Notes under the pieces: model-generated | The model's input: the letters and a program-made list of their open reading frames with translations, nothing else | What the model was told of the DNA's origin: nothing | Databases searched by the model: none | From: JAOUJD01 sp963726405 | GTDB lineage: Bacteria; Pseudomonadota; Gammaproteobacteria; Burkholderiales; Burkholderiaceae_F | NCBI GenBank assembly: GCA_963726405.1 | Contig: CAVSCF010000006.1 | Location: 62,001-126,000, forward strand | DNA: 64,000 nt | Direction of reading: 5' to 3' | Translations under genes and position numbers: made by a program | Shown here: positions 7,953 through 16,890 of the stretch, in pieces | Numbering within the stretch: position 1 is the stretch's first letter | Layout of the letters: each line of letters starts with the position of its first letter

Positions 7953-8540
7953 ATGAAACGCATCCTTGCAACCTTGTTCGCCGCGCTGGTCACCGTGACG
8001 GCAGGGCCGGCGGCCGCGCAGACCACGGCTCCGGCAAAGGTGCCGGAGGAGATGCGGACGAAGCAGCAGCTCTACCTGATGCCCAAGCAGGCCCAGCAGT
8101 TCCTGAAGTCGCAGAAAGGCAAGGTGCTGTTCGTCGACGTCCGCACGCGCGCCGAGGCGCAGTTCCTGGGGATGGCCGACGGCGTCGATGCGCTGGTGCC
8201 GTACGTCGAGTTCCAGGAGTTCATGACCGACTGGGACGACAAGCGCGCCTTCTACAAGCTCGAGCCGTTCAACGACTTCGTTCCCGAGATGGAGCGTCGC
8301 CTGAAGGAGAAAGGCCTCACCAAGGACGATCCGGTGGTGCTCATGTGCCGTTCCGGCGAGCGCAGCTCGCGGGCGGCCGACCTGCTGAACGACTCGGGCT
8401 ACAAGCGCGTCTATATCGTGCTTTACGGCTACGAGGGCGAGCTTTCGGACAACGGCCGCCGCAACGTCAACGGCTGGAAGAACAGCGGCCTGCCGTGGAG
8501 CTACGACCTCGACAAGAAGAAGATGTACTTCCCGCGCTGA
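7953..8540 (+). CDS. Periplasmic rhodanese-like protein
   Basis: 195-aa protein starting at ATG 7953 after a GGAGGTTTTC ribosome-binding site. Residues 1-23 form a Sec signal peptide ending AAAQ. The rhodanese domain follows: VLFVDVRTRAEAQFLG and the active-site loop MCRSGERSSRAADLL with the catalytic Cys at ~134. Rhodanese domains carry sulfur on this Cys or serve as sulfide/thiosulfate-handling or redox modules. A long insertion between the CH2A-like and active-site regions is typical of this small exported group. It stands alone between the divergent permease gene and convergent cbbR. Confidence 0.85.
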   Translation: MKRILATLFAALVTVTAGPAAAQTTAPAKVPEEMRTKQQLYLMPKQAQQFLKSQKGKVLFVDVRTRAEAQFLGMADGVDALVPYVEFQEFMTDWDDKRAFYKLEPFNDFVPEMERRLKEKGLTKDDPVVLMCRSGERSSRAADLLNDSGYKRVYIVLYGYEGELSDNGRRNVNGWKNSGLPWSYDLDKKKMYFPR

Positions 8541-8610
8541 GCGCGGCTGCAAGCCCGCTCCCTCCGCGCTGCGCTCTCCGGAATGAGCGCTTCGGCGGGG
8601 CTGCGTTCGT

Positions 8611-9564
8611 TCATGCGGATTCGCGTGCTTCCGCCGCCGATTGCGGTTCGCCGTACTCGCTCGCCAGGAAGCGCTCGCCTTCCTCCAGGATGAAGTAGCG
8701 AAACGCCTCGGCCGCCGGCGACAGGGTCTTGGCCAGCGTATTGACGACGTACCAGCGCTTCAGCACCGGCAGGCCTTCGATGTCCGGGACCGCGATGAGC
8801 CCCGCCTTCCGCTCGATGCCGATGGTGTGCAGCGACAGGAAGCTCACGCCCATGCCGGCCATGACGGCCTGCTTGATCGTCTCGTTGCTCGCCATTTCCA
8901 TCGCCACGCGGGGCTGCAGACGAAACTCCGCGAAGTACTTCTCCATCGCTGCCCGGGTGCCGGACCCGGTCTCGCGGATGATGAATTCGTAGTTGTTGAG
9001 CAGCGCGGCCGGGGCGTGGCCGATGGACATCAGCGGGTGCTCCGGCGCCGTCACCACGGAGTGGGGGTGGACCGCGAAGGGCTCCGCCCGCGTGGCGAAC
9101 TCCCGTGGCGGCCGCCCCATGATCGCCAGGTCCACCTCGTTGGCCTGCAGCATGGTCACCAGCTGCTCCCGGTTCCCGCCCACTGCCAGCTTGACCTCGA
9201 CCGCCGGGTGTTCCTTCCGGAAGCGGGCGAGCATCCGCGGGACGAAGTACTTCGCGGTGCTCACCATCCCGATCGACACCCGGCCGCTTTCGAGTCCACG
9301 AAAGCGCGCGATCGCATCCTCCGCGTCCTTCAGGGTCGAAAGTACTTTGCGGACATAGACAAGTAAGTACTCACCGGTCACGGTAAGGGCGACCTGCCTC
9401 GCGCTGCGGTCGAACAGCGGGAGACCGACGTGCTCTTCGAGTTCCCGGATCTGCATCGAGACCGCGGGGGGCGTCAGGTGCAATTCCTCGGCGGCTTTCC
9501 CGAAGCTCTTATGGCGCGCGGCGGCGGCGAAGACGCGGAGCTGCCGGAGGGTGGCGTTTCGCAT
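8611..9564 (-). CDS. cbbR: LysR-family regulator CbbR
   Basis: 317-aa LysR-type regulator divergent from cbbL. N-terminal winged helix-turn-helix at residues ~5-65 (LRQLRVFAAAARHKSFGKAAEELHL, split by family motifs PPAVSMQIRELE), then a co-inducer-binding domain with the CbbR-typical segments RNQ-like GGNREQLV, EVDLAIMGRPP and FIIRETGSGTR. ATG 9564 is preferred over TTG 9570. CbbR activates Calvin-cycle operons in response to metabolites such as RuBP or phosphoenolpyruvate; its operator candidates lie in the 109-base gap to cbbL. Confidence 0.93.
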   Translation of the reverse strand: MRNATLRQLRVFAAAARHKSFGKAAEELHLTPPAVSMQIRELEEHVGLPLFDRSARQVALTVTGEYLLVYVRKVLSTLKDAEDAIARFRGLESGRVSIGMVSTAKYFVPRMLARFRKEHPAVEVKLAVGGNREQLVTMLQANEVDLAIMGRPPREFATRAEPFAVHPHSVVTAPEHPLMSIGHAPAALLNNYEFIIRETGSGTRAAMEKYFAEFRLQPRVAMEMASNETIKQAVMAGMGVSFLSLHTIGIERKAGLIAVPDIEGLPVLKRWYVVNTLAKTLSPAAEAFRYFILEEGERFLASEYGEPQSAAEARESA

Positions 9565-9585
9565 AAGCAAAACTTAATTGAAGCG

Positions 9586-9608
9586 TCAAGAAAAGTGACT
9601 ATACCTTA
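9586..9608. promoter_or_regulatory. CbbR operator: three TNA half-sites at 10-base spacing
   Basis: TCA at 9586, TGA at 9596 and TTA at 9606 each fit TNA and are separated by 7 bases. They give two overlapping copies of the TNA-N7-TNA motif known for CbbR binding sites. They lie in the cbbR-cbbL gap, 65-90 bases before cbbL. Short motif, so chance matches are possible, but the tandem register and position support it. Confidence 0.6.
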
Positions 9609-9673
9609 AACATCGAGCGCCATAGAGTTCGCAAAAGGCAGGCGCGTGTGCGCGGCGAGAGGAGAACGTTCGA

Positions 9674-11155
9674 ATGAACAAGCCCGTCGAGGGAATGATT
9701 CTGGACAGGAAGGAGCGCTACAAGGGTGGCGTCCTGAAGTACAAGCAGATGGGCTACTGGAGGCCGGACTACGAGCCGAAGGACACGGACGTGATCTGCG
9801 TGTTCCGGATCACCCCGCAGGAAGGGGTGGATCCGGACGAGGCGGCCGCCGCGGTGGCCGGCGAGTCGTCGACGGCCACCTGGACGGTGGTGTGGACGGA
9901 TCTGCTGACCGCCCACGACTCCTACCAGGCGAAGGCGTATCGGGTGGACGTCGTGCCGGGTACCGGCGAGGGGACAGGCAAGGAAGCCCAGTACTTCGCC
10001 TGGATTGCCTACGACATCATCCTGTTCGAAGAGGGCTCGATCGCCAACATGACGGCGAGCCTGATCGGCAACGTTTTCAGCTTCAAGCCGCTGAAGGCGG
10101 CGCGGCTGGAGGACATCCGCATCCCCGCCGCGTACGTGAAGACCTTCAAGGGCCCGCCGACGGGCATCGTGGTCGAGCGCGAGCGCCTCGACAAGTACGG
10201 CCGCCCGCTGCTCGGCGCCACGATGAAGCCCAAGCTCGGCCTGTCCGGGAAGAACTATGGACGCGTCGTCTACGAGGCGCTGACGGGCGGCCTGGACTTC
10301 ACGAAGGACGACGAGAACATCAACTCGCAGCCTTTCATGCACTGGCGCGACCGTTTCCTGTTCTGCATGGAAGCGGTCAACAAGTCGCAGGCCAACACCG
10401 GCGAGATCAAGGGCCACTACCTGAACATCACCGGCGCGACGATGGAAGACATGTACGAGCGCGCCGAGTTCGCGAAGGAACTGGGTTCGAACATCGTGAT
10501 GATCGACCTCGTGATCGGCTGGACGGCGATCCAGTCGATGTCGAACTGGGCCCGCCGCAACGACATGATCCTGCACATGCACCGTGCGGGGCACGGCACG
10601 TACACACGGCAGAAGAACCACGGCGTGAGCTTCCGCGTGATCGCGAAGTGGCTGCGGCTCGCGGGCGTCGATCACCTGCACGCCGGAACGGCGGTCGGCA
10701 AGCTCGAAGGCGACCCGATGACGGTGCAGGGCTACTACAACGTCTGCCGCGACAGCTACACGAAGCAGGACCTGCAGCGCGGCCTGTTCTTCGACCAGGA
10801 CTGGGTCGACCTGCGCAAGGTGATGCCGGTGGCCTCGGGCGGCATTCACGCCGGCCAGATGCACCAGTTGCTGACGCTGTTCGGCGACGACGTCGTGCTG
10901 CAGTTCGGCGGCGGCACCATCGGCCACCCGGCCGGCATCCAGGCGGGCGCCATTGCCAACCGCGTCGCGCTGGAGGCGATGGTGAAGGCGCGGAACGAGG
11001 GTCGCGACATTGCCAACGAAGGGCCGGATGTCCTCGCGGCGGCCGCGAAGTGGTGCAAGCCACTGGCGCAGGCGCTCGACACCTGGAAGGACGTCAGCTT
11101 CAACTACACCTCGACCGACACGCCGGACTTCGCGGTCACCGCGACGGCCAGCTGA
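9674..11155 (+). CDS. cbbL: RuBisCO large subunit, red-type form IC
   Basis: 493-aa catalytic subunit of ribulose-1,5-bisphosphate carboxylase/oxygenase, fixing CO2 in the Calvin cycle. ATG 9674 follows AGGAGAACG. Key motifs are present: GATMKPKLGLSG (active-site Lys ~187), GGLDFTKDDENIN (carbamylated Lys and metal ligands Asp/Glu, ~209-221), HMHRAGHGT (active-site His), the loop-6 segment HAGTAVGKLEGD, and SGGIHAGQMHQL. Length and the MNKPVEGMILDRKERYKGGVL-like N-terminus are those of red-type form IC. First gene of the operon with cbbS 14 bases downstream. Confidence 0.98.
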   Translation: MNKPVEGMILDRKERYKGGVLKYKQMGYWRPDYEPKDTDVICVFRITPQEGVDPDEAAAAVAGESSTATWTVVWTDLLTAHDSYQAKAYRVDVVPGTGEGTGKEAQYFAWIAYDIILFEEGSIANMTASLIGNVFSFKPLKAARLEDIRIPAAYVKTFKGPPTGIVVERERLDKYGRPLLGATMKPKLGLSGKNYGRVVYEALTGGLDFTKDDENINSQPFMHWRDRFLFCMEAVNKSQANTGEIKGHYLNITGATMEDMYERAEFAKELGSNIVMIDLVIGWTAIQSMSNWARRNDMILHMHRAGHGTYTRQKNHGVSFRVIAKWLRLAGVDHLHAGTAVGKLEGDPMTVQGYYNVCRDSYTKQDLQRGLFFDQDWVDLRKVMPVASGGIHAGQMHQLLTLFGDDVVLQFGGGTIGHPAGIQAGAIANRVALEAMVKARNEGRDIANEGPDVLAAAAKWCKPLAQALDTWKDVSFNYTSTDTPDFAVTATAS

Positions 11156-11169
11156 GCAGGAGAACTCTC

Positions 11170-11589
11170 ATGCGCATCACACAAGGCACCTTTTCGTTCC
11201 TGCCCGATCTGACCGACGACGAGATCCGCGCGCAGGTCGACTACGCCCTCGGCCGCGGCTGGGCGCTGTCGGTCGAGTACACCGACGACCCGCACCCCCG
11301 CAACGTGTACTGGGAGATGTGGGGCATGCCGATGTTCACGGTGAAGGACGGCGCCGCCGTCCTCTTCGAGGTGAACGCCTGCCGCAAGGCCTTTCCGAGC
11401 CATTACATCAAGGTCAACGCCTTCGACAACACCCGCGGGGTCGAGTCGATGTGCCTGTCGTTCATCGTCAACCGCCCGAAGGAAGAGCCGGGTTTCGGCC
11501 TGCTGCGGCAGGAGGCCGCCGGCCGCATGACGCGCTACACGACCCAGGGCTACGGCGCGATGCGCCCGGCTGGTTCGCGCTACGAGTAA
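11170..11589 (+). CDS. cbbS: RuBisCO small subunit, form IC
   Basis: 139-aa small subunit beginning at ATG 11170 after AGGAGAACTCTC. It begins MRITQGTFSFLPDLTDDEI and contains GWALSVEYTDDPHPRNVYWEMWG and FPSHYIKVNAFDNTRG. The C-terminal extension past residue ~110 (EEPGFGLLRQEA...) is the beta-hairpin that fills the central channel in red-type enzymes. It makes up the L8S8 complex with CbbL and is followed after 3 bases by cbbX. Confidence 0.97.
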   Translation: MRITQGTFSFLPDLTDDEIRAQVDYALGRGWALSVEYTDDPHPRNVYWEMWGMPMFTVKDGAAVLFEVNACRKAFPSHYIKVNAFDNTRGVESMCLSFIVNRPKEEPGFGLLRQEAAGRMTRYTTQGYGAMRPAGSRYE

Positions 11590-11592
11590 GAC

Positions 11593-12480
11593 ATGAACGC
11601 CGCGGTTGCACCCACCGTCGACTTGCAGGCCATCCTGCGCGACACGCACGTTCTCGAGGTGCTGGAGGAGCTCGACCGCGACCTCGTCGGACTGGCGCCG
11701 GTGAAGAAGCGCATCCAGGATATCGCCGCGTTCCTCGTGGTGTCGAAGGCGCGCAGCCAGCTCGGCCTCGAAGGCAGCGCGCCGTCGCTCCACATGTGCT
11801 TCACCGGTAATCCGGGCACGGGCAAGACGACGGTCGCGCTGAAGATGGCCCAGATCCTCCATCGCCTCGGCTACGTTCGAAAGGGCCACGTGATCAGCGT
11901 GACCCGCGACGACCTCGTCGGCCAGTACATCGGCCACACGGCGCCGAAGACCAAGGACGTGCTGAAGCGCGCCATGGGCGGCGTGCTCTTCATCGACGAG
12001 GCGTACTACCTGTATCGCCCCGAGAACGAGCGCGACTACGGCCAGGAAGCGATCGAGATCCTGCTGCAGGTGATGGAGAACAACCGCGACGACCTCGTCG
12101 TCATCCTGGCCGGCTACAAGGACCGGATGGACACGTTCTTCAAGTCCAACCCGGGGATGAGTTCGCGCATCGCGCACCACATCGACTTCCCCGACTACGG
12201 CGAAGGCGAACTGATGCAGATCGCCGACCGCATGCTCGCCGGCCAGCACTATCACTTCGGGACCGGCGCGCGCGAGGCGTTCGCCCAGTACATCGAGCGC
12301 CGGATGAAGCAGCCGCACTTCGCCAATGCGCGCAGCGTGCGCAACGCGCTCGATCGAGCGCGCCTGCGCGCCGCCTCGCGCCTGTTCGCGGTGCGAGACC
12401 GTGGCCTGACCGAATCCGACCTTACGACGCTCGCGCCCGAGGACATCCTCGCCAGCCGCGTGTTCGAGGCCGCCGCCTGA
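11593..12480 (+). CDS. cbbX: Red-type RuBisCO activase CbbX
   Basis: 295-aa AAA+ ATPase that remodels inhibited red-type RuBisCO by pulling on the CbbL C-terminus. Walker A is GNPGTGKTT (~residues 75-83), the pore-loop region is GQYIGHTAPK, Walker B is GGVLFIDEAYYL (~133-144), and an arginine-rich sensor region follows near SSRIAHHIDFP. Start ATG 11593 lies 3 bases after cbbS. Its presence agrees with the form IC class of CbbL. Confidence 0.96.
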   Translation: MNAAVAPTVDLQAILRDTHVLEVLEELDRDLVGLAPVKKRIQDIAAFLVVSKARSQLGLEGSAPSLHMCFTGNPGTGKTTVALKMAQILHRLGYVRKGHVISVTRDDLVGQYIGHTAPKTKDVLKRAMGGVLFIDEAYYLYRPENERDYGQEAIEILLQVMENNRDDLVVILAGYKDRMDTFFKSNPGMSSRIAHHIDFPDYGEGELMQIADRMLAGQHYHFGTGAREAFAQYIERRMKQPHFANARSVRNALDRARLRAASRLFAVRDRGLTESDLTTLAPEDILASRVFEAAA

Positions 12481-12496
12481 CTCACCGGGAATCCCG

Positions 12497-13621
12497 ATGC
12501 CGCTGTCCAATCGCCGCACCCTGACGCAGTACCTGATCGAGCAGCGCCAGCGCTTTCCGCACGCGAGCGGGGCGCTGAACGCGCTGATCCTCGACGTCGC
12601 TCTTGCCGCCAAGGCGATCGCTCGCGCGGTCGCCTTCGGCCAGCTGGGCGATCCGATGAGCCGTGAGCTCGTGGCTGCCGCGCAGACGCACGCCCAGGTC
12701 AACGTCCAGGGCGAGGTGCAGAAGCCGCTCGACGTGGTGAGCAACGAGATCTTCATACGCACCGCCGAGTGGTCCGGCCACCTGGCCGGCATGGGATCGG
12801 AGGAGATGGTCGCGCCGTACCAGATCCCGCCCGACTGCAAGCGCGGCAAGTACCTGCTGGTGTTCGACCCGCTCGACGGCTCGAGCAACATCGACGTCAA
12901 CGTCTCGGTGGGCAGCATTTTCTCGATCCTGCGTGCTCCGCAGGCCGTCATTGACTCCGGCCGCGACGTCGTGGAGGCCGACTTCCTGCAGCCCGGGTTC
13001 ACGCAGGTGGCGGCCGGCTACGCGATCTACGGGCCGGTGACGATGCTCGTCCTCACGGTCGGCAACGGTGTCGTCGGCTTCACGCTCGATCCCAACCTCG
13101 GCGAGTTCAAGCTGACCCATCCGGACATCCGGGTGCCCGCCGACACGCACGAGTTCGCGATCAACAGCAGCAACAGCCGGTTCTGGGAGCCGCCGATCAA
13201 GCGCTACGTCGACGAATGTCTCGCTGGCCGGACCGGGCCACGCGGCAAGGACTTCAACACTCGATGGATCGCCAGCATGGTCGCCGAGGCGCATCGCATC
13301 CTGATGCGCGGTGGCGTCTTCATGTATCCGCGTGACAGCAAGGACCGGAGCAAGCCGGGACGCCTGCGGCTGCTGTACGAGGCCAACCCGATCGGGATGG
13401 TGATCGAGCAGGCCGGCGGACGGGCCAGCACCGGGCGCACGCCGGTGCTCGAGGTGCAGCCCGAGGCACTGCATCAGCGCATCGGGCTCGTGTTCGGTTC
13501 GAAGAACGAGGTGGAACGCATCGAGCGCTACCACCGCGAGTACGACGACGGCACCGACCAGCCGTATAGCTCACCGCTGTTCAACGAACGTTCGCTGTAC
13601 CGGCCGGAAGCGCTGACCTGA
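12497..13621 (+). CDS. cbbF: Class I fructose-1,6-bisphosphatase (CbbF)
   Basis: 374-aa phosphatase converting fructose-1,6-bisphosphate to fructose-6-phosphate for RuBP regeneration and gluconeogenesis. The metal-site motif VFDPLDGSSNIDVNVSVG (~residues 122-139) is complete, as are the substrate region NSSNSRFWEPP and the RRGGVFMYP-like MRGGVFMYPRDSK segment. Length and domain match class I FBPase. It is part of the cbb operon, 16 bases after cbbX; a separate housekeeping copy cannot be excluded elsewhere. Confidence 0.96.
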   Translation: MPLSNRRTLTQYLIEQRQRFPHASGALNALILDVALAAKAIARAVAFGQLGDPMSRELVAAAQTHAQVNVQGEVQKPLDVVSNEIFIRTAEWSGHLAGMGSEEMVAPYQIPPDCKRGKYLLVFDPLDGSSNIDVNVSVGSIFSILRAPQAVIDSGRDVVEADFLQPGFTQVAAGYAIYGPVTMLVLTVGNGVVGFTLDPNLGEFKLTHPDIRVPADTHEFAINSSNSRFWEPPIKRYVDECLAGRTGPRGKDFNTRWIASMVAEAHRILMRGGVFMYPRDSKDRSKPGRLRLLYEANPIGMVIEQAGGRASTGRTPVLEVQPEALHQRIGLVFGSKNEVERIERYHREYDDGTDQPYSSPLFNERSLYRPEALT

Positions 13622-13661
13622 CGCGCTCGGCACGCGAGTACAACATCCAGGGAGAACCCCG

Positions 13662-14537
13662 TTGTCCAAGAAGCATCCGATCATCGCCGTCACGGGCTCG
13701 TCCGGCGCCGGCACCAGCACGGTGATGCAGAGTTTCCAGCACATCTTCCGGCGCGAGGGCCTCAAGGCGCAGATCGTCGAAGGCGACTCGTTTCACCGGT
13801 TCAACCGCGCGGAGATGCGCGCGCGCATGAAGGAAGCGGAGGTGAGCGGCAACAAGCACTACTCGCACTTCGGGCCGTATTCGAACCTTCTCGGCGAGCT
13901 GGAAGCGCTGTTCAAGGGCTACGGCGAGTCCGGAGCCGGCCGCGTCCGCAAGTACGTGCACGATGCCGCCGAGGCCGCGGAGCACGGCGTCGAACCCGGG
14001 CACTTCACGGAATGGAAGGACATCGAGCCCGGTTCGGACCTGATGTTCTACGAAGGCCTGCACGGCGCTTACGTCGACGACGCGATCAACGTTGCGCGTC
14101 ACGTCGACCTGCTGGTGGGCGTGGTCCCGGTGATCAACCTCGAGTGGATGCAGAAGCTGCATCGCGACAAGAAGATGCGCGGCTATTCGCAGGAAGCCGT
14201 CGTCGACACGATCCTGCGTCGCATGCCGGACTACGTGAACCACATCGTGCCGCAGTTCGGCGCGACGCACGTGAACTTCCAGCGCGTGCCGACGGTCGAT
14301 ACGTCGAACCCGTTCATCGCGCGGGACATTCCCACGGCGGACGAAAGCATGGTGATCATCCGCTTCGCCAATCCCAAGGGCATCGACCTGCCGTACCTGC
14401 TGTCGATGCTGCACGACTCGTGGCTCACACGTCCGAACACGATCATCTGCCCGGGCGGAAAGATGGGACTGGCGATGCAGCTCATCTTCACGCCGATGAT
14501 CCTCCGGCTGATGGACGTGAAGAAGAGGAGTCAGTGA
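13662..14537 (+). CDS. cbbP: Phosphoribulokinase (CbbP/PrkB)
   Basis: 291-aa kinase making ribulose-1,5-bisphosphate from ribulose-5-phosphate and ATP, specific to the Calvin cycle. TTG 13662 is chosen as start because a GGAGAACCCC site precedes it and the protein then begins SKKHPIIAVTGSSGAGTST, with the P-loop at residues ~11-19. Other family motifs: VEGDSFHRFNR, HFTEWKDIEPGSDLMFYEGLHG and NLEWMQKLHRD. Proteobacterial short (class I) type. Its stop overlaps the following thioredoxin-like gene by one base (TGATG). Confidence 0.95.
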   Translation: MSKKHPIIAVTGSSGAGTSTVMQSFQHIFRREGLKAQIVEGDSFHRFNRAEMRARMKEAEVSGNKHYSHFGPYSNLLGELEALFKGYGESGAGRVRKYVHDAAEAAEHGVEPGHFTEWKDIEPGSDLMFYEGLHGAYVDDAINVARHVDLLVGVVPVINLEWMQKLHRDKKMRGYSQEAVVDTILRRMPDYVNHIVPQFGATHVNFQRVPTVDTSNPFIARDIPTADESMVIIRFANPKGIDLPYLLSMLHDSWLTRPNTIICPGGKMGLAMQLIFTPMILRLMDVKKRSQ

Positions 14538-15094
14538 TGGCGACCGAAGCGATCGAAGCCGAACTCGGGAGCTACGCGCCCGACTTCTCCCTGCCCGGCG
14601 CCTGCGGCCAGACCTGGTCGCGCGACGGCGCGGTCGGTCCAAACGGGCTGGTCGTGATGTTCATCTGCAACCACTGTCCCTATGTGCAGGCCGTGCTCGA
14701 CCGCATCGTTCGCGACGCCAGGGAACTGCAGGCGCTCGGCGTCGGCGTGGTGGCGATCAGCAGCAACGATGCAGAGGCATATCCCGAGGACTCGTTCGAG
14801 GCGATGCAGCGGCTGTGGCGCGAGCGGGGCCTGCCGTTCCCGTACCTGGTCGACGCCGACCAGTCCGTGGCCCGTGCCTATGGTGCCGTCTGCACGCCGG
14901 ACTTCTATGGCTACGACCGCGAGTTGCGGCTGCAGTACCACGGGCGGCTCGATGCCTCCGCCCGCCAGCCGGCGCCGGCGGGCGCGCATCGGGAGCTCTT
15001 CGAGGCGATGAAGCAGGTGGTGCTGACCGGACGAGCTCCAGCCCGGCAGGTGCCGAGCATCGGCTGCTCGATCAAGTGGAGGGCCGCCGCCTGA
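14537..15094 (+). CDS. Thioredoxin-fold protein (AhpC/TSA-like) at the end of the cbb operon
   Basis: 185-aa cytoplasmic thioredoxin-superfamily protein. The active-site region is MFICNHCPYVQAVLDRI with a Cys-x2-Cys pair at ~residues 45-48, followed by VVAISSNDAEAYPEDSF and a cis-Pro-like VCTPDFYGYD. The family is peroxiredoxin- or redoxin-like without assigned substrate. It starts at ATG 14537, overlapping the cbbP stop, so it is translated with the Calvin-cycle genes. A redox role for the pathway is inferred only from this coupling. Confidence 0.85.
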   Translation: MATEAIEAELGSYAPDFSLPGACGQTWSRDGAVGPNGLVVMFICNHCPYVQAVLDRIVRDARELQALGVGVVAISSNDAEAYPEDSFEAMQRLWRERGLPFPYLVDADQSVARAYGAVCTPDFYGYDRELRLQYHGRLDASARQPAPAGAHRELFEAMKQVVLTGRAPARQVPSIGCSIKWRAAA

Positions 15095-15104
15095 GGGCGC
15101 GCAG

Positions 15105-15470
15105 CTAGATTGAAGTTGCGACCCGCTGCGGCGCGGTCAGGGCACGGAGGTGCTTTTCGGTCACCTCGGCCTCGCAACTCTTCACCGCGTTTTCCGACCG
15201 GGCGCCGCTGCTGGCGACGCACGCCTGCAGCTCATGCTGCCGGCCGGTGTTCAGCCATGCGCGTTCCTGCGCCGAAAAGCGCGTCTTCTGGGATGCGTCG
15301 AGCGACGACCAGATCGCGGTGTACCTGTCGCTGAGGGCCTGCTGGGCCAGGGTGGCGCGCGCTTGGGCCTGCTGCTCGGCCCGCCAGGCGGCCGCGTCGT
15401 CGCTCGCGTGGGCCGTGGCCGCGGTGGCGGCGAGGAGGGTGGTGACCAGGAGGCGGGCGGGCAGGTGCAT
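15105..15470 (-). CDS. Exported LprI/DUF1311-like protein
   Basis: 121-aa protein with a Sec signal peptide (residues 1-22, ending AHA). The mature part has the pattern of the lysozyme-inhibitor-LprI/DUF1311 family: a Tyr-x2-Ile-Trp helix, then SAQERAWLNTGRQHELQAC and a second Cys in KSCEAEVTEKHLRAL, probably a disulfide pair. Function here is unknown; some relatives bind lysozyme. It converges on the end of the cbb operon, with 10 bases between stops. Confidence 0.65.
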   Translation of the reverse strand: MHLPARLLVTTLLAATAATAHASDDAAAWRAEQQAQARATLAQQALSDRYTAIWSSLDASQKTRFSAQERAWLNTGRQHELQACVASSGARSENAVKSCEAEVTEKHLRALTAPQRVATSI

Positions 15471-15639
15471 GGCGGACTCGCAGCGGATTCGTCGGGAAGC
15501 CGCAGGTTAGGAGCGGGGCGGCCTTGCGCAGCGACCGTTTCGTAATGTCGATATAACGCGACGTCCCCGCCTCAAAAGCGCCATGAAATGGGTACGGCCC
15601 GCGCCCTGGCGCCGCGGCCCCGCCATAATCCCGTCCGCG

Positions 15640-16890
15640 ATGGCCAACAAGCTCTTCCGTCAGGAAGCGATCGACGCGCAGCGCGAGAAGTTGCTCGGCG
15701 AGGTCTCGCTCGCGCGTCCGGTACCGCTCTGGATCTTCACCGCGGTGGCGCTCGCGTTCGCACTGGGCCTGGTCGCGTTCTCCGTGTGGGGCGAGTACTC
15801 GCGGCGCGAGCGGGTCGACGGCTTCCTCGCGCTCGACTCGGGGGCCGCGCGGCTGCTTGCGCCCGAGGCGGGCGTCGTCGCGGAGATCCTCGCCAAGGAA
15901 GGCGACGAGGTGCAGGCGGGCCAACCGCTGATCCGCCTCTCGTTCGAGCGCGGGACCGCATCGGGAGTCACCTCGGGGGAACTGGTCCAGAAGGAGATCG
16001 GCGAGCGCATCGCCGGCCTCGAGCGCGAGAAGCAGCAGGCGCGGCAACTCGGCGCGCAGCAGACCGAGATCCTCCGCCGCAAGATCGACGACCTGCAGCG
16101 CGAACTCGTGCAGTTCGACGCCGAGATCAAGGCCCAGCAGAGCCGGCTCGCGTCGTCGCGCAACGAGTTCCAGCGCGCCGAGGAACTCTTCAAGGACAAG
16201 TTCTATTCGGAGAGCAAGCTGATCGAGTTCCGCAACAACGTGCTCGACCAGCAGGTGAAGCTCGAGGCCGCGAAGCGCCAGCGCGCAGGCGTGGAGCGCG
16301 AGTTGTCATCGGCGAAGGCGGAACTGCCGACCATCGACATGAAGGTGCAGACGCAGATCGACCAGATCCGGCGCCAGATGAGCGAACTGCAGCAGGGCAG
16401 CGTGCAGGAAGAGGCCAAGCGGGAGAACGTCATCCGCGCGCCGCTCGCCGGCGTGATCACGAACATCGCTGCGACGCGTGGCGAGGCGGTGGCCGAGCAG
16501 GCTCCGCTTGCGGTGGTCGTGCCGAAAGGCAGCGGACTGCACGTGCAATTGCTGGTGCCGACCCGCGCCATCGGCTTCGTGCAGCCCGGCCAGGAAGTCG
16601 TGCTGCGCTACGACGCCTTCCCGTTCCAGCGGTTCGGGCAGTACCGCGGCACGGTCGAGCGCGTGAGCCGCACCGTATGGTCGCCCGGCGAGAAGGTGGG
16701 ACCGGTCACCGTGAAGGAGCCGGTGTACCGGGTCGACGTCCGGCTCGATGGCCAGCACGTGACGTCCGGGGGCCAGAACCTCGCGCTGCGTCCGGGGATG
16801 TCGGTCAACGCCGACATCCTTCAGGAGAAGCGCAAGGTGTGGGAGTGGGTCTTCGAGCCGATCCTGTCGCTGAAGGAGCGGCTGAGCTGA
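15640..16890 (+). CDS. HlyD-family membrane fusion protein of a peptide exporter
   Basis: 416-aa periplasmic adaptor of a type I secretion system. One N-terminal membrane helix (residues ~30-50, PLWIFTAVALAFALGLVAFSV), a biotinyl-lipoyl-like half (APEAGVVAEILAKEGDEVQAGQPLIRL), a long coiled coil (~105-265, rich in Glu/Gln/Arg), the second lipoyl half (IRAPLAGVITNI) and a beta-barrel. ATG 15640 is used because upstream codons do not resemble the family. The stop overlaps the start of the C39 ABC exporter by one base, so they form one operon. No outer-membrane TolC partner is encoded nearby. Confidence 0.92.
   Translation: MANKLFRQEAIDAQREKLLGEVSLARPVPLWIFTAVALAFALGLVAFSVWGEYSRRERVDGFLALDSGAARLLAPEAGVVAEILAKEGDEVQAGQPLIRLSFERGTASGVTSGELVQKEIGERIAGLEREKQQARQLGAQQTEILRRKIDDLQRELVQFDAEIKAQQSRLASSRNEFQRAEELFKDKFYSESKLIEFRNNVLDQQVKLEAAKRQRAGVERELSSAKAELPTIDMKVQTQIDQIRRQMSELQQGSVQEEAKRENVIRAPLAGVITNIAATRGEAVAEQAPLAVVVPKGSGLHVQLLVPTRAIGFVQPGQEVVLRYDAFPFQRFGQYRGTVERVSRTVWSPGEKVGPVTVKEPVYRVDVRLDGQHVTSGGQNLALRPGMSVNADILQEKRKVWEWVFEPILSLKERLS

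Noticed and set aside
9599..10927. Long open frame opposite cbbL.
   Set aside because: Very Arg/Ala/His-rich antisense frame, typical of GC-rich coding DNA; no RBS or homology and the sense strand is clearly cbbL.
15588..16889. Long open frame overlapping the HlyD gene in another frame and joining the ABC exporter.
   Set aside because: Arg-rich shadow; the HlyD frame has complete family sequence.
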